A stretch of 64,000 nucleotides of DNA, from the NCBI GenBank assembly GCA_016209685.1, contig JACQVQ010000008.1:1-64000 (forward strand), written 5' to 3'. The stretch comes from Planctomycetota bacterium. GTDB lineage: Bacteria; Planctomycetota; Brocadiia; Brocadiales; Bathyanammoxibiaceae. Below are positions 42,321 through 51,666 of the stretch, one piece after another. A model generated the notes under the pieces. The model had not been told where the DNA came from, made no database searches, and was given only the letters and a program-made list of their open reading frames with translations. The position numbers and the translations under genes are program-made. Position 1 is the first letter of the stretch, and every line of letters begins with the position of its first letter.

Positions 42321-42488
42321 TTGAGCATAGATAAGAGTTTGGTCGTTAAAGGGAAGCTAGCTGGAAAGAGGAGCGTCCTTAGCAAGGCGGAGAGGGTTAA
42401 GGTACTTCAGGAAGAAGGAAGGTGGAAGGAAGGAGAGTCCCTTTTTGGACTGCCCAAGGTAAGGGTAGTAAAGGTGAGCAAGAAATAA
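42321..42488 (+). CDS. PVC-type small basic protein
   Basis: A 55-residue, Lys/Arg-rich protein beginning MSIDKSLVVKGKLAG and continuing RSVLSKAERVKVLQEEG, WKEGESLFGLPKVRVVKV. This pattern matches the chlamydial/verrucomicrobial/planctomycete small basic protein family (TIGR04137 as I recall it). The role is unknown; ribosome or nucleic-acid association has been suggested by its charge. The TTG start has an AAGGAG Shine-Dalgarno 11 bases upstream. It is strong taxonomic evidence for the PVC group. Confidence 0.85.
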   Translation: MSIDKSLVVKGKLAGKRSVLSKAERVKVLQEEGRWKEGESLFGLPKVRVVKVSKK

Positions 42489-42542
42489 ATTTTCGGAGAC
42501 TCTGTCCTCAAGGGCTTAAATGGTCTTACAGAGTTAGATGCT

Positions 42543-43382
42543 ATGTGCCACTTCTACTCAGCAGTAACCACTCTGGTGTGTACCCTGATTCTCCTGGGGT
42601 CACCCTCTAGTCAGGGAGAGCCTACCTCACATCTTCATGACCTCCAGGCGAGGGCAGGTGAGACGTCAAAAGCGACTGTGGGAGGGCCTACCGCCCATCT
42701 TCATGACCTCCAGGCCCACCTGGAGGAGGCATCAGAACTCTTAACTAAGGCCAAAGACAGCTACGCCAACCTTCAGGATTATACCGCAGAGATTCACAAA
42801 CAGGTGCACGTACACGGGGAGCTAGAGAAAGACGAGCGTACTCTTATAAAGTTTCAAAAGCCCTTTAAGGTCTATCTCAAATGGCTTAAGGGAGAAAATG
42901 ACGGTGCAGAGCTCCTGTACGTAGAGGGGCAGAATGACGGCAAGATGATAGTCCACAAGAAGGTGTTATTCGGTATAAAGAAGACCCTGGAATTGGCCCC
43001 GGAAGGCTTCTGGGTAAGGAAGTTTAGCAAACGTTCTATTAAGGATGCGGGCTTTGTTGGGATTATCTCCATGTCCTGCAAGCAGTTTGAGGAGGCCCGA
43101 AAAAATAATGACATCATGGCGGTTAGCTGTAGCACGGAAGAGGTCAATGGGCGTCCTGCCCATAAGGTAGCTTTTGCCGTATCACCACATGGGAGACATA
43201 ACGGCTATCAGTGTCGTTCAGCAGAGGAGTACTTTGATGCGGAGAACTTCATGCCCGTTAAGGTCACCTTCTGGCTCTGGGAGAACGATGAGGTAGAGTC
43301 CTTCACATTCAAAAATATAAAGCTGAACGTGGGGCTTAGTGATAAGGACTTTGACAGGAAGAACGAAGAGTACCACTTCTAA
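42543..43382 (+). CDS. DUF1571 domain secreted protein
   Basis: A 279-residue exported protein with an N-terminal signal peptide. The DUF1571 body spans about residues 65-275: NLQDYTAEIHKQ, KFQKPFKVYLKWLKG, then GIISMSCKQFEEARKNN and AEEYFDAENFMPVKVTFWLW. It is common in Planctomycetes and its role is unknown; the fold resembles outer-membrane lipoprotein carriers. After the signal peptide a 63-base unit is duplicated (HLHDLQA twice, at DNA 42617-42655 and 42680-42718). Confidence 0.82.
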   Translation: MCHFYSAVTTLVCTLILLGSPSSQGEPTSHLHDLQARAGETSKATVGGPTAHLHDLQAHLEEASELLTKAKDSYANLQDYTAEIHKQVHVHGELEKDERTLIKFQKPFKVYLKWLKGENDGAELLYVEGQNDGKMIVHKKVLFGIKKTLELAPEGFWVRKFSKRSIKDAGFVGIISMSCKQFEEARKNNDIMAVSCSTEEVNGRPAHKVAFAVSPHGRHNGYQCRSAEEYFDAENFMPVKVTFWLWENDEVESFTFKNIKLNVGLSDKDFDRKNEEYHF

Positions 43383-43391
43383 CTCTCAGTT

Positions 43392-43445
43392 GTAGCCGCA
43401 GGCTTTAGCCTGCGAGAAATAACGCAACCTAAAGGTTGCGGCTAC
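43392..43445. repeat. Bipartite GTAGCCGCAGGC / GGTTGCGGCTAC repeat, copy 3
   Basis: It sits between the convergent DUF1571 and selB genes. Same element as 5738-5790 and 33217-33268. Confidence 0.9.
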
Positions 43446-43459
43446 TATCTGCCACCTAC

Positions 43460-45517
43460 CTACCGTCTACTTTCTACTGAACCGTGCAGCACCCTCCTAT
43501 CCCCCTCCCTCCTGGTAAAGTGTATACTGTCAAGGTATTCCAGAAGCGGTACGGCGTATTTCCTGGAGGTATTGACAAGGTCCCTGAGGTCTGCCACCGT
43601 TATGGAGCCCTTTTCCTTTATGAAGCCTGCTACCAGCCCCTTTAACTCCTCCAGTACCTTTGCATGGATGTAAAGACTTTTTTCTATCTCTATCAAGGTC
43701 TTTTGTTCCAGGAGTAATGAAAGGAGGTCCTGGTGCGTCTTCCGTTGCGAAGGTCCTTGAGGGCGGCATCCACCTGAGGCGGACTCCTGAGTTAACAGTG
43801 TCTCCGGAGCCGGCGGGTTAAACTTTCCTTGCAAGAAGGCCCTCTCCATTTCCTCCGCAATCTTCTTGTCCTCCTGAGAGAGCTTGACCTGAAAACCTGA
43901 AGTAGAAACCCTATGGTCCGAGATGGTAACGAGACCCTCACGGCTCAGTTCAGTAAGGACTAAGGAGAAGAGGGGGGAAGGTATCTCCCTGGAGAGGTGT
44001 ACTTTCAGGGTCGACTCCTCCACCCCCATCCTCAGTGGGTTAGTCCTGTGGAAATCTTCCAGACCCTTCAGCATCTTGATTTTTAAGGACTCCAACCTCC
44101 GCCTGTCCACTAACAGCACCTTGGAATCCTCTCTGATTGTAGTCAAAATCCCTTTAGCCATTAATTCCGTTACTGCCTCTCTTACCCTGGAGGGGTGAAT
44201 GTTGAGGGATTTTACCAATTCCTCCTCAGAGAGGAGGTAATTTCTACTGCTACGGAGGGCCTGTCCGATTACCTCCCTGTCGTCTCCCTCCAGGAGGATT
44301 TGTAACTCCTTGAGGGTATCTTCCTGGAAGCGTCTAAGCCTGGAGGCACAGCCCCTCAAGACCTTTCCCCCACCTATGGTGCGGCATGGGGAGTATGAGC
44401 GGATTACGTAGTGTTCTCCCCTCTCGGCCACTACAGGCCCTTCCAGGCGGAATTGGACGAGGCCCTTCTCTCCAGGCATTAAGACCTCTTTATCCAGGAG
44501 CACCACCCTGCCCATAACCTCCGTGGTGGCGATATGAAACCGGACCCGTTCTCCATTCCTGAGGGGTCGGTGAGAGGCGGCATCCGCCCGCCCAAAAGGC
44601 TTGTCCTGAGCGAAGCCGAAGGATGGCGGATTTTCAACCTGAGGCGGACCCCCGGCACTAGAGAGATGATGGAGATGGCAGTCCAGGAGTTCGGCAGGGC
44701 TTAGATAACCCGGTACCGACAGCTCAAAACCACGCCTGACCTCGGAGGTCTTTATTCCTCCAAGATTGAGGGCCGCTCGCTGTCCCTTTACGGCGGACTC
44801 TACTTTCTCCCCATGGACCTCTATGCCCCTTACCCTGACTGCCTCCTTTACGGGGAGTAACTCCACCTCTTCCCCCACCTTTACCTGACCGCTAAGCACC
44901 GTCCCGGTAACCACGCAACCAAAACCCTGGACGGTAAAGGCCCTGTCTATGGGGAGACGAAAGAGGCCCTGGACGGCCTCCTCTTCCGTACCTTCCAGTA
45001 GCCCTCTTATTACCTCCTTTAGTTCTGCGATCCCTTCCCCCTTTAGAGAATCTACTTCTATCATCGGCGCCCCCCAAAGAAACGTCCCCTTTGTCAGTTC
45101 CTTAATGTCTTCTTTAACCAGTGCAAGCCATTCCCTGTCCACCAGGTCTTTTTTTGTGATAACCACTGCACCGTGTCTAAGCCCAAGGAGTCCCAGTATC
45201 TCCAGGTGTTCCACGGTCTGGGGCATGACGCCGTCATCGGCGGCCACTACCAGGAGGGCTATGTCAATACCAGTGGCCCCGGCCAGCATATTCTTTACGA
45301 AGCGTTCGTGCCCTGGGACGTCTACAATGCCCACCCGCCATTTTGTGCCGGTAGTGCTGGCGCCTTCCAGGTCCATGTAGGCGAACCCCAGGTCTATGGT
45401 TATCCCCCGTGCCTTCTCTTCGGGTAGGCGGTCAGTATCTATCCCCGTCAGGGCCTTCACCAGGGCAGTCTTGCCGTGGTCTATGTGCCCTGCGGTACCA
45501 ATTACAGCCCTCTTCAC
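43460..45517 (-). CDS. selB: Selenocysteine-specific elongation factor SelB
   Basis: A 685-residue SelB. The EF-Tu-like GTPase has [10 protein letters not shown] (G1), GITIDLGFA (G2), DVPGHERF (G3) and TKKD (G4). Domains II-III follow, then four C-terminal winged helices that bind the SECIS RNA. It delivers Sec-tRNA to UGA codons. In-frame repeats add residues near 289-310 ([19 protein letters not shown], from 44589-44650) and near 570-585 ([11 protein letters not shown]). The catalytic motifs are intact. It is downstream of selA by 17 bases. Confidence 0.96.
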   Translation of the reverse strand: MKRAVIGTAGHIDHGKTALVKALTGIDTDRLPEEKARGITIDLGFAYMDLEGASTTGTKWRVGIVDVPGHERFVKNMLAGATGIDIALLVVAADDGVMPQTVEHLEILGLLGLRHGAVVITKKDLVDREWLALVKEDIKELTKGTFLWGAPMIEVDSLKGEGIAELKEVIRGLLEGTEEEAVQGLFRLPIDRAFTVQGFGCVVTGTVLSGQVKVGEEVELLPVKEAVRVRGIEVHGEKVESAVKGQRAALNLGGIKTSEVRRGFELSVPGYLSPAELLDCHLHHLSSAGGPPQVENPPSFGFAQDKPFGRADAASHRPLRNGERVRFHIATTEVMGRVVLLDKEVLMPGEKGLVQFRLEGPVVAERGEHYVIRSYSPCRTIGGGKVLRGCASRLRRFQEDTLKELQILLEGDDREVIGQALRSSRNYLLSEEELVKSLNIHPSRVREAVTELMAKGILTTIREDSKVLLVDRRRLESLKIKMLKGLEDFHRTNPLRMGVEESTLKVHLSREIPSPLFSLVLTELSREGLVTISDHRVSTSGFQVKLSQEDKKIAEEMERAFLQGKFNPPAPETLLTQESASGGCRPQGPSQRKTHQDLLSLLLEQKTLIEIEKSLYIHAKVLEELKGLVAGFIKEKGSITVADLRDLVNTSRKYAVPLLEYLDSIHFTRREGDRRVLHGSVESRR
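44589..44650. repeat. Dispersed CTTGTCCTGAGCGAAGCC element within selB
   Basis: The reverse complement of the intergenic unit at 23286-23330, followed by ACCTGAGGCGGAC. It is in frame and lies in a loop of SelB domain II/III. Confidence 0.88.
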
Positions 45518-45534
45518 TAAATATCTCCTACCCC

Positions 45535-46935
45535 CTACTCCCTAATAATATAGTACCTGACTAGGGCGGAGAGTATCTCCCCTGATTCCTCTTTGTTCCG
45601 CACGGTGCGGAAATCAAGGAGTACCCTATCCCTCTCTATCCTTCCTAGGATAGAGGGTACGTTCATTCGCAGCATATCAGACAGTTCCTGGGCGCTGTAA
45701 GGTCTGGGATTTATGGACAGGAGTCTGGTGGGTATCTCCTCGCCGGGGAGAGAACCTCCGCCTATGGTAGAGAAGCCATCCTCTATGGAGACCTCTACTC
45801 CAGGGGTCATCCCAGAGAGTTCCTTGACAAATTCCCGACACTGCCCCTCTATCTCCTCTACAGGACGGGCAATCATCTCCAGGATGGGTAGGGTCTCTGT
45901 GAGGGTTTCCTTATTGGCGTACAATCCCAGGGTTGCCTCCAGGGCCGCAATAGATAGCTTTCCCATCCTCAGGGCCCTGGTCAGGGGGTTCTTTTTCATA
46001 AGATTAATAAGGTCCCTCTTCCCAACTATCACCCCCCCCTGGGGACCTCCCAGGAGTTTATCCGTGCTGAAGGTGGTAATGTCCACCCCCGCTTCCACAC
46101 TCTCCTGGACGGTGGGTTCGTGGGAAAGGCCATAAGAGGCAAAGTCAATCAAGGCTCCACTGCCCAGGTCATACATTACGGGGAGGCCGTGCTCCCTCCC
46201 CAAGTCTGCCAACTCTGCTATACCCACTTCGGCCGTAAAGCCCACCATCCTGAAATTGCTGGGATGCACCATGAGGAGGAGGGCCGTGTCGGGGGTTATT
46301 GCCTTCTTATAGTCGGCAAGGTAGGTCTTATTGGTAGTGCCCACCTCCCTGAGGATGGCCCCACCCTTCTCCATTACCTCAGGCATACGGAAGGAGCCGC
46401 CTATCTCTACCAGTTGACTGCGGGAGACGATGACCTCTTTACCCCTGGCGAGCGTGTCCAGGGCAAGTAGGACTGCGGCGGCGTTGTTATTTACTACCAT
46501 CCCTGCCTCCGCCCCCGTCAGGGTACAAACCAGCGTCTCCAGGTACTCCCCCCTGGGCGCCCTCTTCCCCGTGGACAGGTCAGTCTCCAGGGAGCAGTAA
46601 CCCTTCGCCCGTTCCTGGACGTCTTCCAGGGCCTTTAGGGGTAGGGGTGAACGCCCCAAGCAGGTATGGATGACAACCCCGGTGGCATTTATCACCCTCT
46701 GTAGGGAGAGTCTGGTCTTATTCATGAGTCTGGCCTTTATCATAGAGACGATGGCATCAGGCGAGAGGTCTACCTCCGACTCATTCCGTTTCAATGCCCC
46801 CCGCAGGTCCTCAAGGACCTCCCTCACTGTAGAGACGATTAGACCCCTGGGGTAGGTAAGGCTTAGATTGGCTAGCCCCTGGCTCTCCAGTAATTCATGA
46901 ACAGAGGGTATATTTCTCAGGCCTTCTTTTTCCAT
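45535..46935 (-). CDS. selA: L-seryl-tRNA(Sec) selenium transferase SelA
   Basis: A 466-residue PLP enzyme that converts Ser-tRNA(Sec) to Sec-tRNA(Sec). The N-terminal [18 protein letters not shown] and NNNAAAVLL match the family, and the PLP Lys is in [12 protein letters not shown] near residue 292. It is flanked by selB downstream and overlaps the UreH-like gene by one base upstream (TGATG). SelD and the tRNA(Sec) gene were not found in the window, so they must be elsewhere. Confidence 0.97.
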   Translation of the reverse strand: MEKEGLRNIPSVHELLESQGLANLSLTYPRGLIVSTVREVLEDLRGALKRNESEVDLSPDAIVSMIKARLMNKTRLSLQRVINATGVVIHTCLGRSPLPLKALEDVQERAKGYCSLETDLSTGKRAPRGEYLETLVCTLTGAEAGMVVNNNAAAVLLALDTLARGKEVIVSRSQLVEIGGSFRMPEVMEKGGAILREVGTTNKTYLADYKKAITPDTALLLMVHPSNFRMVGFTAEVGIAELADLGREHGLPVMYDLGSGALIDFASYGLSHEPTVQESVEAGVDITTFSTDKLLGGPQGGVIVGKRDLINLMKKNPLTRALRMGKLSIAALEATLGLYANKETLTETLPILEMIARPVEEIEGQCREFVKELSGMTPGVEVSIEDGFSTIGGGSLPGEEIPTRLLSINPRPYSAQELSDMLRMNVPSILGRIERDRVLLDFRTVRNKEESGEILSALVRYYIIRE

Positions 46936-47558
46936 CAGGAATGATGATAGATGATAAGGGCCAAACCAGTGAGGATTAATAACGAACCGATTATCTGTCT
47001 CTCGTAATCTTCAAGCCACTCCAGATTAAGTACCTTTATCCCTTTGTAGGCCAGGGCAGTCAGGGAGACCATCCCCAGGATATTGGCCAGGGTGAGGGCC
47101 AGGGCCATGAGGAGCAGGACCGGCCATGTAAAGGTACTGGCGACCAGGAACATGGGGAGGAGTTCCACGCACGGTGACAAGATGGCCATAGTAAAAAGAG
47201 AAAGTGCCGCGGCCTTATCCGAAAGGACAGGATTAGTAGAGGTATTACCGTGCTTGTGGTCTTTGGCGAAGATAATAAAACCTAGACCTAGCAGTAGCAG
47301 CAAACCGCTAGTTAATACCTCACCGCCTTCCACGTACCTGGTAACCTGGAGTCCCAGGAAGGTCACCCCAAAACCCAGGGCTACGCTCACCAGGGATTTG
47401 CCCAGCCCGCTCACGGCCGTTATGGTCAGGGTCTTAGCCATAGACCACCTCTGCCCCTTCCCCACCAGGGCAAAGGGCATCCAGTGATGCGGCTCAACGG
47501 TATGAACCAGGGTGATGATGAATAAGGCTAAGACTATGCTAAGGGGTTGATAATGCAC
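46935..47558 (-). CDS. UreH-like membrane permease in the selAB operon
   Basis: A 207-residue polytopic protein homologous to 32511-33164. It has HTVEPHHWMPFALVGKGQRW at the start and ILSPCVELLPMFL in the middle, so the His and Cys positions of the family are kept. The GTG start has a GGGAGG Shine-Dalgarno. It is first in the operon with selA and selB. Selenium- or metal-linked transport is an attractive inference from context, not shown by sequence. Confidence 0.78.
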   Translation of the reverse strand: MHYQPLSIVLALFIITLVHTVEPHHWMPFALVGKGQRWSMAKTLTITAVSGLGKSLVSVALGFGVTFLGLQVTRYVEGGEVLTSGLLLLLGLGFIIFAKDHKHGNTSTNPVLSDKAAALSLFTMAILSPCVELLPMFLVASTFTWPVLLLMALALTLANILGMVSLTALAYKGIKVLNLEWLEDYERQIIGSLLILTGLALIIYHHS

Positions 47559-47579
47559 GGAAAGCCTCCCTTTAGAAAG

Positions 47580-47608
47580 ATTGTAGCAGGTTTCTCCCAG
47601 GCTTTCAA
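47580..47608 (-). promoter_or_regulatory. Promoter of the ureH-like-selA-selB operon
   Basis: On the minus strand TTGAAA (47608-47603), a 17-base spacer and TACAAT (47585-47580), 22 bases before the GTG start. Confidence 0.65.
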
Positions 47609-47846
47609 ATGGTAAGGGTCGGTTTAGGGAGTAGGGGGCAGGATTCTGTATTCCTTCTTTTCCTCAGTCTATGCCCTTGACTACCTAGAAAAATATGCCT
47701 TATACTGAACATTAATGGTTATTTTGGAAATGTCAGAGCTCAAAATCCAAATATCAAACTAATGCCAAAGTTCAAATGTCAAAATCTAAGAAAGACCTTG
47801 TTTGGAATTTGAATTTTGGAATTTGGATTTTTAGTGAGGGTATATC

Positions 47847-48935
47847 TTGTTAAAAGACATCTCAAACTATATTCAGGACCTGAAACTTAACTCCCAGAGG
47901 GTCCGTTGGGCCGTACAACTGTTCTTCTTCCTCTTTGTCCTATTCCTTGGTTACAAGTTTTATCTCTTTGTGGAGTATTGTAAGTCAGGAGGCACGCTCC
48001 CCTATGCGGCCAGACCCCCTGGTGTAGAGGCCTTCCTGCCGATAGGGGCGCTCGTAGGGATTAAGTACTTTCTAGTCTCCGGGAAGATTGACCCCATCCA
48101 CCCCGCAGGGTTCGTCATCCTCTCCACAGTGCTTTTGACATCCTTTCTTATAGGCAGGGGGTTTTGTAGCTGGATGTGCCCCGTGGGTACCCTCTCGGAG
48201 TGGCTATGGAAGGGTGGCAAACGGGCCCTTGGGAAGAACTACTCCCTGCCAAAGTCAGCCGACTGGGCACTGAGGAGCCTGAAGTATTTGATGCTCTTCT
48301 TCTTCCTCTACCAGATACTGGTAAAGCTGGACGGGAGTTTTCTGGAGCGATTTTACAGAGAAGTGCCTTACATCAGGGTGGCAGATATAAAGATGCTCCA
48401 GTTTTTCACCAATATGACCCAAAACACCCTCATCGTGTTGTCTGTATTGGTTGGTTTATCCTTCGTCACCAAGAATTTCTGGTGCAGGTATCTGTGTCCC
48501 TATGGCGCATTCCTGGGCTTCCTGCATTTTAATAACCCCTTCGGGTTCAGGGTGACACGGAATGAGCTGAAGTGTATTGACTGCGGGGCCTGCAGGAGGG
48601 CGTGTCCTGTGCTCCTGCCCGTAGATAAGGTAAAGGTGGAAATCTCCCCCGAATGCTGGCACTGTTACGACTGTCTTAATGTCTGCCCCGTACCAGGGGC
48701 ATTGGAGATGAAGGTGGGAGGGGCAAGGGGCAACGTCCATTATGCCCTCTACGCAGTCCTGTTGCTGGGCCTCTTTGCGGGGGCTACCACCTGGGCTAGG
48801 TATAATGGCCACTGGTACACCTCCATAACCACGCAGGAATACATAGCAAGGGTGGCCGAGCTTAACCAGCCCAAGTACGAGCACAAGAGGGGGAAGTTTG
48901 AGTTGGAATCCAGTGAAAAAAGTAGACAGCCGTAG
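47847..48935 (+). CDS. Membrane polyferredoxin, NapH/YccM-like 4Fe-4S protein
   Basis: A 362-residue inner-membrane electron-transfer protein with several transmembrane helices. Two CX3CP motifs are present (CSWMCPVG and CRYLCPYGAF). A two-cluster ferredoxin domain has CIDCGACRRACP (near residue 235) and CWHCYDCLNVCP (near 270). Related proteins move electrons between the quinone pool and periplasmic or cytoplasmic partners. A final helix (HYALYAVLLLGLFAGATTW) returns to the membrane. The TTG start at 47847 opens MLKDISNYIQDLKL. The partner enzyme is not adjacent. Confidence 0.85.
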   Translation: MLKDISNYIQDLKLNSQRVRWAVQLFFFLFVLFLGYKFYLFVEYCKSGGTLPYAARPPGVEAFLPIGALVGIKYFLVSGKIDPIHPAGFVILSTVLLTSFLIGRGFCSWMCPVGTLSEWLWKGGKRALGKNYSLPKSADWALRSLKYLMLFFFLYQILVKLDGSFLERFYREVPYIRVADIKMLQFFTNMTQNTLIVLSVLVGLSFVTKNFWCRYLCPYGAFLGFLHFNNPFGFRVTRNELKCIDCGACRRACPVLLPVDKVKVEISPECWHCYDCLNVCPVPGALEMKVGGARGNVHYALYAVLLLGLFAGATTWARYNGHWYTSITTQEYIARVAELNQPKYEHKRGKFELESSEKSRQP

Positions 48936-49021
48936 GGACAGACCTTTAGGTCTGTCCCTTCCCCTCTAGAAAGTTGAAAATCCGCCTCAGGCGGGAGGGG
49001 ATAAGGGGTGTGTATTCTTCA

Positions 49022-49047
49022 GGACAGGGCTAAAGCCCTGTCCCTAC
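49022..49047. repeat. GGACAGGGCTAAAGCCCTGTCC palindrome
   Basis: Intergenic, preceded by a related GTAGGGACAGACC...GGTCTGTCCC unit (48933-48960) and a CCGCCTCAGGCGGG core near 48973. It resembles the in-gene element of the DUF362 gene. Confidence 0.75.
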
Positions 49048-49067
49048 GATAATTTGAGAACTAACAA

Positions 49068-50096
49068 ATGAAACGCCTTCCGTTGGGGAAACTAGACCCT
49101 AGACTGCTCACCAAACTCCTGGAAAAGTACACCGGGGCCACGAACTCACAGCTAGTGATAGGTCCCTCTGTAGGCGAGGATGCGGCAGTCATCCGCCTCA
49201 GGCGGATGGGGGACAGATACCTGGTAGCCAAGAGCGACCCCATCACCTACGCCACTGAACGCATAGGCTGGTATGCCGTACACATAAATGCCAATGACAT
49301 AGCCACCCTGGGGGCTGAACCTAAGTGGTTCCTTGCTACCTTACTCCTTCCCGAAGGAAAGACCGACAAGAGGCTGGTAAGGGGCATCTTTGCCGATATG
49401 GCCAGGGCCGCAAAGGAGTTGGGGGTAGCCCTCTCTGGAGGACACACGGAAGTAACCCCTGGGCTTGATAGACCAATATTAATTGGGCATATGCTGGGCG
49501 AGGTGGCCAGGGATATACTCGTCCTGAAGACCAATGCCGGGCCAGGGGACAGGATTATCTTGACAAAGGGCATAGCAATAGAAGGCACGGCCCTTTTAGC
49601 CAGGGAGAAATCAGGGGAACTGGTGACCCACTTCGGTAAGGCTTTCGTACAAAGGGCAAAAAGATTTCTACTTGCGCCAGGAATCAGCGTAGTCAAAGAG
49701 GCCCTTACCGCCGCCAAAGTCGCAAGGGTCCACGCCATGCACGACCTTACGGAAGGGGGACTGGCCACAGGCATACGGGAAATGGCAGAGATTGCCGGCC
49801 TGGGGGCTGAGGTGGATAGACAAAGGATACCCATCTTTCCAGAGACACAAGAGCTTTGTTCCTATTACGGTCTTGACCCCCTGGGCACTATAGCCTCCGG
49901 GTCCCTGCTTATTGCGGTGGCCAAGCGGGACAGGGATAAGGTGCTCTCCGCCCTGAGGGCAGAGGGGATACGTGCCGAGGACATAGGTTGCCTTGTAGAA
50001 AAGGCCAGGGGGCTGAAACTAATGGAGGATGGACGGCTAAAGGATTTCTCCACTTTTAAGGTGGATGAGGTAACCAGAATACTAGGTAACAGGTAA
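49068..50096 (+). CDS. AIR synthase-like (HypE/ThiL-superfamily) protein
   Basis: A 342-residue protein of the AIR synthase/PurM superfamily. It has GPSVGEDAAVI near residue 35, DPITYATERIG...HINANDIATLGAEPKWF, and GGHTEVTPGLDRP in the middle. It resembles archaeal and bacterial 'AIR synthase related' and HypE-like proteins; the substrate is not known. It lacks the N-terminal Cys/Sec of SelD. A palindrome CATCCGCCTCAGGCGGATG encodes IRLRRM near residues 44-49. Confidence 0.75.
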   Translation: MKRLPLGKLDPRLLTKLLEKYTGATNSQLVIGPSVGEDAAVIRLRRMGDRYLVAKSDPITYATERIGWYAVHINANDIATLGAEPKWFLATLLLPEGKTDKRLVRGIFADMARAAKELGVALSGGHTEVTPGLDRPILIGHMLGEVARDILVLKTNAGPGDRIILTKGIAIEGTALLAREKSGELVTHFGKAFVQRAKRFLLAPGISVVKEALTAAKVARVHAMHDLTEGGLATGIREMAEIAGLGAEVDRQRIPIFPETQELCSYYGLDPLGTIASGSLLIAVAKRDRDKVLSALRAEGIRAEDIGCLVEKARGLKLMEDGRLKDFSTFKVDEVTRILGNR

Positions 50097-50157
50097 CAGT
50101 AGACAGGGAACAGGCAAAAATCTTTTTCCCTGTTTTCTGTAGCCTGTCTCCTGTTTC
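50097..50157. repeat. CAGGTAACAG...CTGTTTCC mosaic hairpin, copy 1
   Basis: GTAACAGTAGACAGGGAACAGG and its inverse around CAAAAATCTTTTT. A second version lies at 51222-51296, so the reductase gene is bracketed by inverted copies. Confidence 0.7.
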
Positions 50158-51210
50158 CTAATCTAATAATAGTTTCCTCCCCGCTATCCTGTTGGCCAGC
50201 TTCCAGGAGGCAAGGGTCTCCCTCCGCTCACGCTTGGAAAGCTCAGTATAAATCTGTAGGGGCTGAATATTTTCAGCCCCTACAGCCTCATTGATGGCCT
50301 GGGCGGCCAGTAGCCCGGTAGCCAGGGCAGAGGATATGCCTTCACCGAACATGTTCAGAAACCCTGCGGCCTCCCCGACAAGGAGTACGTTGCCGCTACC
50401 CAGATAAAAATTTCCCGTGGCGCAGAGGTTTGTACCCAGACAGCTAGTCTTCCTTACCAGCCTCCCCAGCTTTAATCCAAAATGTTCCTGCAGGAACTCG
50501 GTGTAAGTCTTGAGGTAAGGCCCAAATTTCTCCCCCCTCTTGACCGAGGTACCAAAGACAATAAAATCGTCTTTCACGTTAAACCATGCGTATATCTCTC
50601 CCAGGCTAGCGTCAAGGAATCCGTGATACCATTCTGGGTCCAGATTACATTCCCCCTCATAATAGTTCTGGTAGGCCAGGAACCAGAGACATTCCCTCTC
50701 CAGTTGGGGATTCAATTTGGCCCTTATGGATGACAGGCATCCCTCTGCCCCCACCAGATATTTACAACGTATCTCTATGTCCCCCTCTCTCTCATCCTGA
50801 CAATAAAGTATTATCTCTTTGCCATTAACCTTAAAGTCCTTTAGCAGGCACCCATCCCTTACCTCTGCCCCCGAGCGATCTATAAGGAATTTGTCGTACT
50901 GTGCCCTCCAGACGTTAGGCGCCCCTTCCTTCCCCCCAAAGGGCCAGTTGGTGTGTTTCTCTGTGTTTTCCCAGAGGCGCACCCCTTTTATTATCTTTGG
51001 CCTGCAATAGCATTCCTCTGGGATTTGTCCGAAGTGTTTCTGGGTGAGCTTCAGGGACTTCTCGTTGATGAGTCCACTGCATATCTTGTACCTGGGGAGC
51101 CTCTTTCTCTCCACCACCAGCACCCCCAGGCCGTTCTGGGTTAGTCCCTTTGCCGCCGCCGCCCCAGAAGGCCCTGCCCCTACTACCACCACATCGTATT
51201 TGATTTTCAT
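50158..51210 (-). CDS. FAD-dependent reductase, geranylgeranyl-reductase-like
   Basis: A 350-residue flavoprotein. The N-terminal dinucleotide motif is VVVGAGPSGAAAAKGL, followed by RKRLPRYKICSGLI. The GD-box equivalent (VLLVGEAAGFLNMFGEGISSAL) is near residue 275. It resembles the geranylgeranyl reductase/digeranylglycerophospholipid reductase family, which saturates isoprenoid chains, but such annotations are often loose. A GTAGGGGCTGAAT palindrome (50256-50283) encodes ENIQPLQ in a C-terminal loop. Confidence 0.82.
   Translation of the reverse strand: MKIKYDVVVVGAGPSGAAAAKGLTQNGLGVLVVERKRLPRYKICSGLINEKSLKLTQKHFGQIPEECYCRPKIIKGVRLWENTEKHTNWPFGGKEGAPNVWRAQYDKFLIDRSGAEVRDGCLLKDFKVNGKEIILYCQDEREGDIEIRCKYLVGAEGCLSSIRAKLNPQLERECLWFLAYQNYYEGECNLDPEWYHGFLDASLGEIYAWFNVKDDFIVFGTSVKRGEKFGPYLKTYTEFLQEHFGLKLGRLVRKTSCLGTNLCATGNFYLGSGNVLLVGEAAGFLNMFGEGISSALATGLLAAQAINEAVGAENIQPLQIYTELSKRERRETLASWKLANRIAGRKLLLD
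50256..50283. repeat. Palindrome within the FAD-reductase gene
   Basis: GTAGGGGCTGAATA/TTTTCAGCCCCTAC, in frame. Confidence 0.9.
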
Positions 51211-51221
51211 GCCGACTCGGC

Positions 51222-51296
51222 AACAGTAAACAGGTAACAGGCTACAGGTAACAGGAAAAATCTTTTTCCTGCCTCCTGTCCCCTGTTTCCTGTCTA
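51222..51296. repeat. CAGGTAACAG...CTGTTTCC mosaic hairpin, copy 2
   Basis: Inverted CAGGTAACAGGCTACAGG/CCTGCCTCCTGTCCCCTG arms around AAAATCTTTTT, between rpsP and the reductase gene. Confidence 0.7.
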
Positions 51297-51548
51297 CTTG
51301 CTAAAGGCAATCCCCTGCCTCTTCAATATGGCGGCCACAGACTCGGTAGGTTTAGCCCCCACGCTGACCCAGTGCTCTATGCGGTCTTTCTTTACAAACT
51401 CCCTCTTGGCGTCTTCCTTGGCCAGGGGGTCATACCAGCCCACCTCCTCAACGGTCTTCCCGTCGCGCTCCTCGTGGGCGTCCATAATGGCAATCCTGTA
51501 AAAGGGCCTGTTCTTACGCCCCATCCTCTTCAGTCTGATACGAACCAT
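51294..51548 (-). CDS. rpsP: 30S ribosomal protein S16
   Basis: An 84-residue S16 (bS16). The conserved start MVRIRLKRMGRKNRPFYRI and the middle VEEVGWYDPLAK are unmistakable. It is read with ffh upstream, as in many bacteria. The usual rimM-trmD-rplS continuation is missing; after a repeat the next gene is the FAD reductase. Confidence 0.98.
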   Translation of the reverse strand: MVRIRLKRMGRKNRPFYRIAIMDAHEERDGKTVEEVGWYDPLAKEDAKREFVKKDRIEHWVSVGAKPTESVAAILKRQGIAFSK

Positions 51549-51666
51549 TTATACCTCCTCTTATAAAAAAGTAAAAAATGCAGAATACAGAATTCAGAAT
51601 ACAGAATCAAGAACACAATCCGCCTTAGGCGGACTGACTACTGAATTCTAGATTCTGCAATATGAC

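Noticed and set aside
42234-47846. Search for tRNA(Sec) near selA/selB
   Set aside because: No sequence with an extended acceptor arm, UCA anticodon and GGTTCGA-like T loop was found by eye; it may be elsewhere.
49068-50096. Considered as selD (selenophosphate synthetase)
   Set aside because: It belongs to the same superfamily, but lacks the N-terminal catalytic Cys/Sec and Gly-rich region of SelD.
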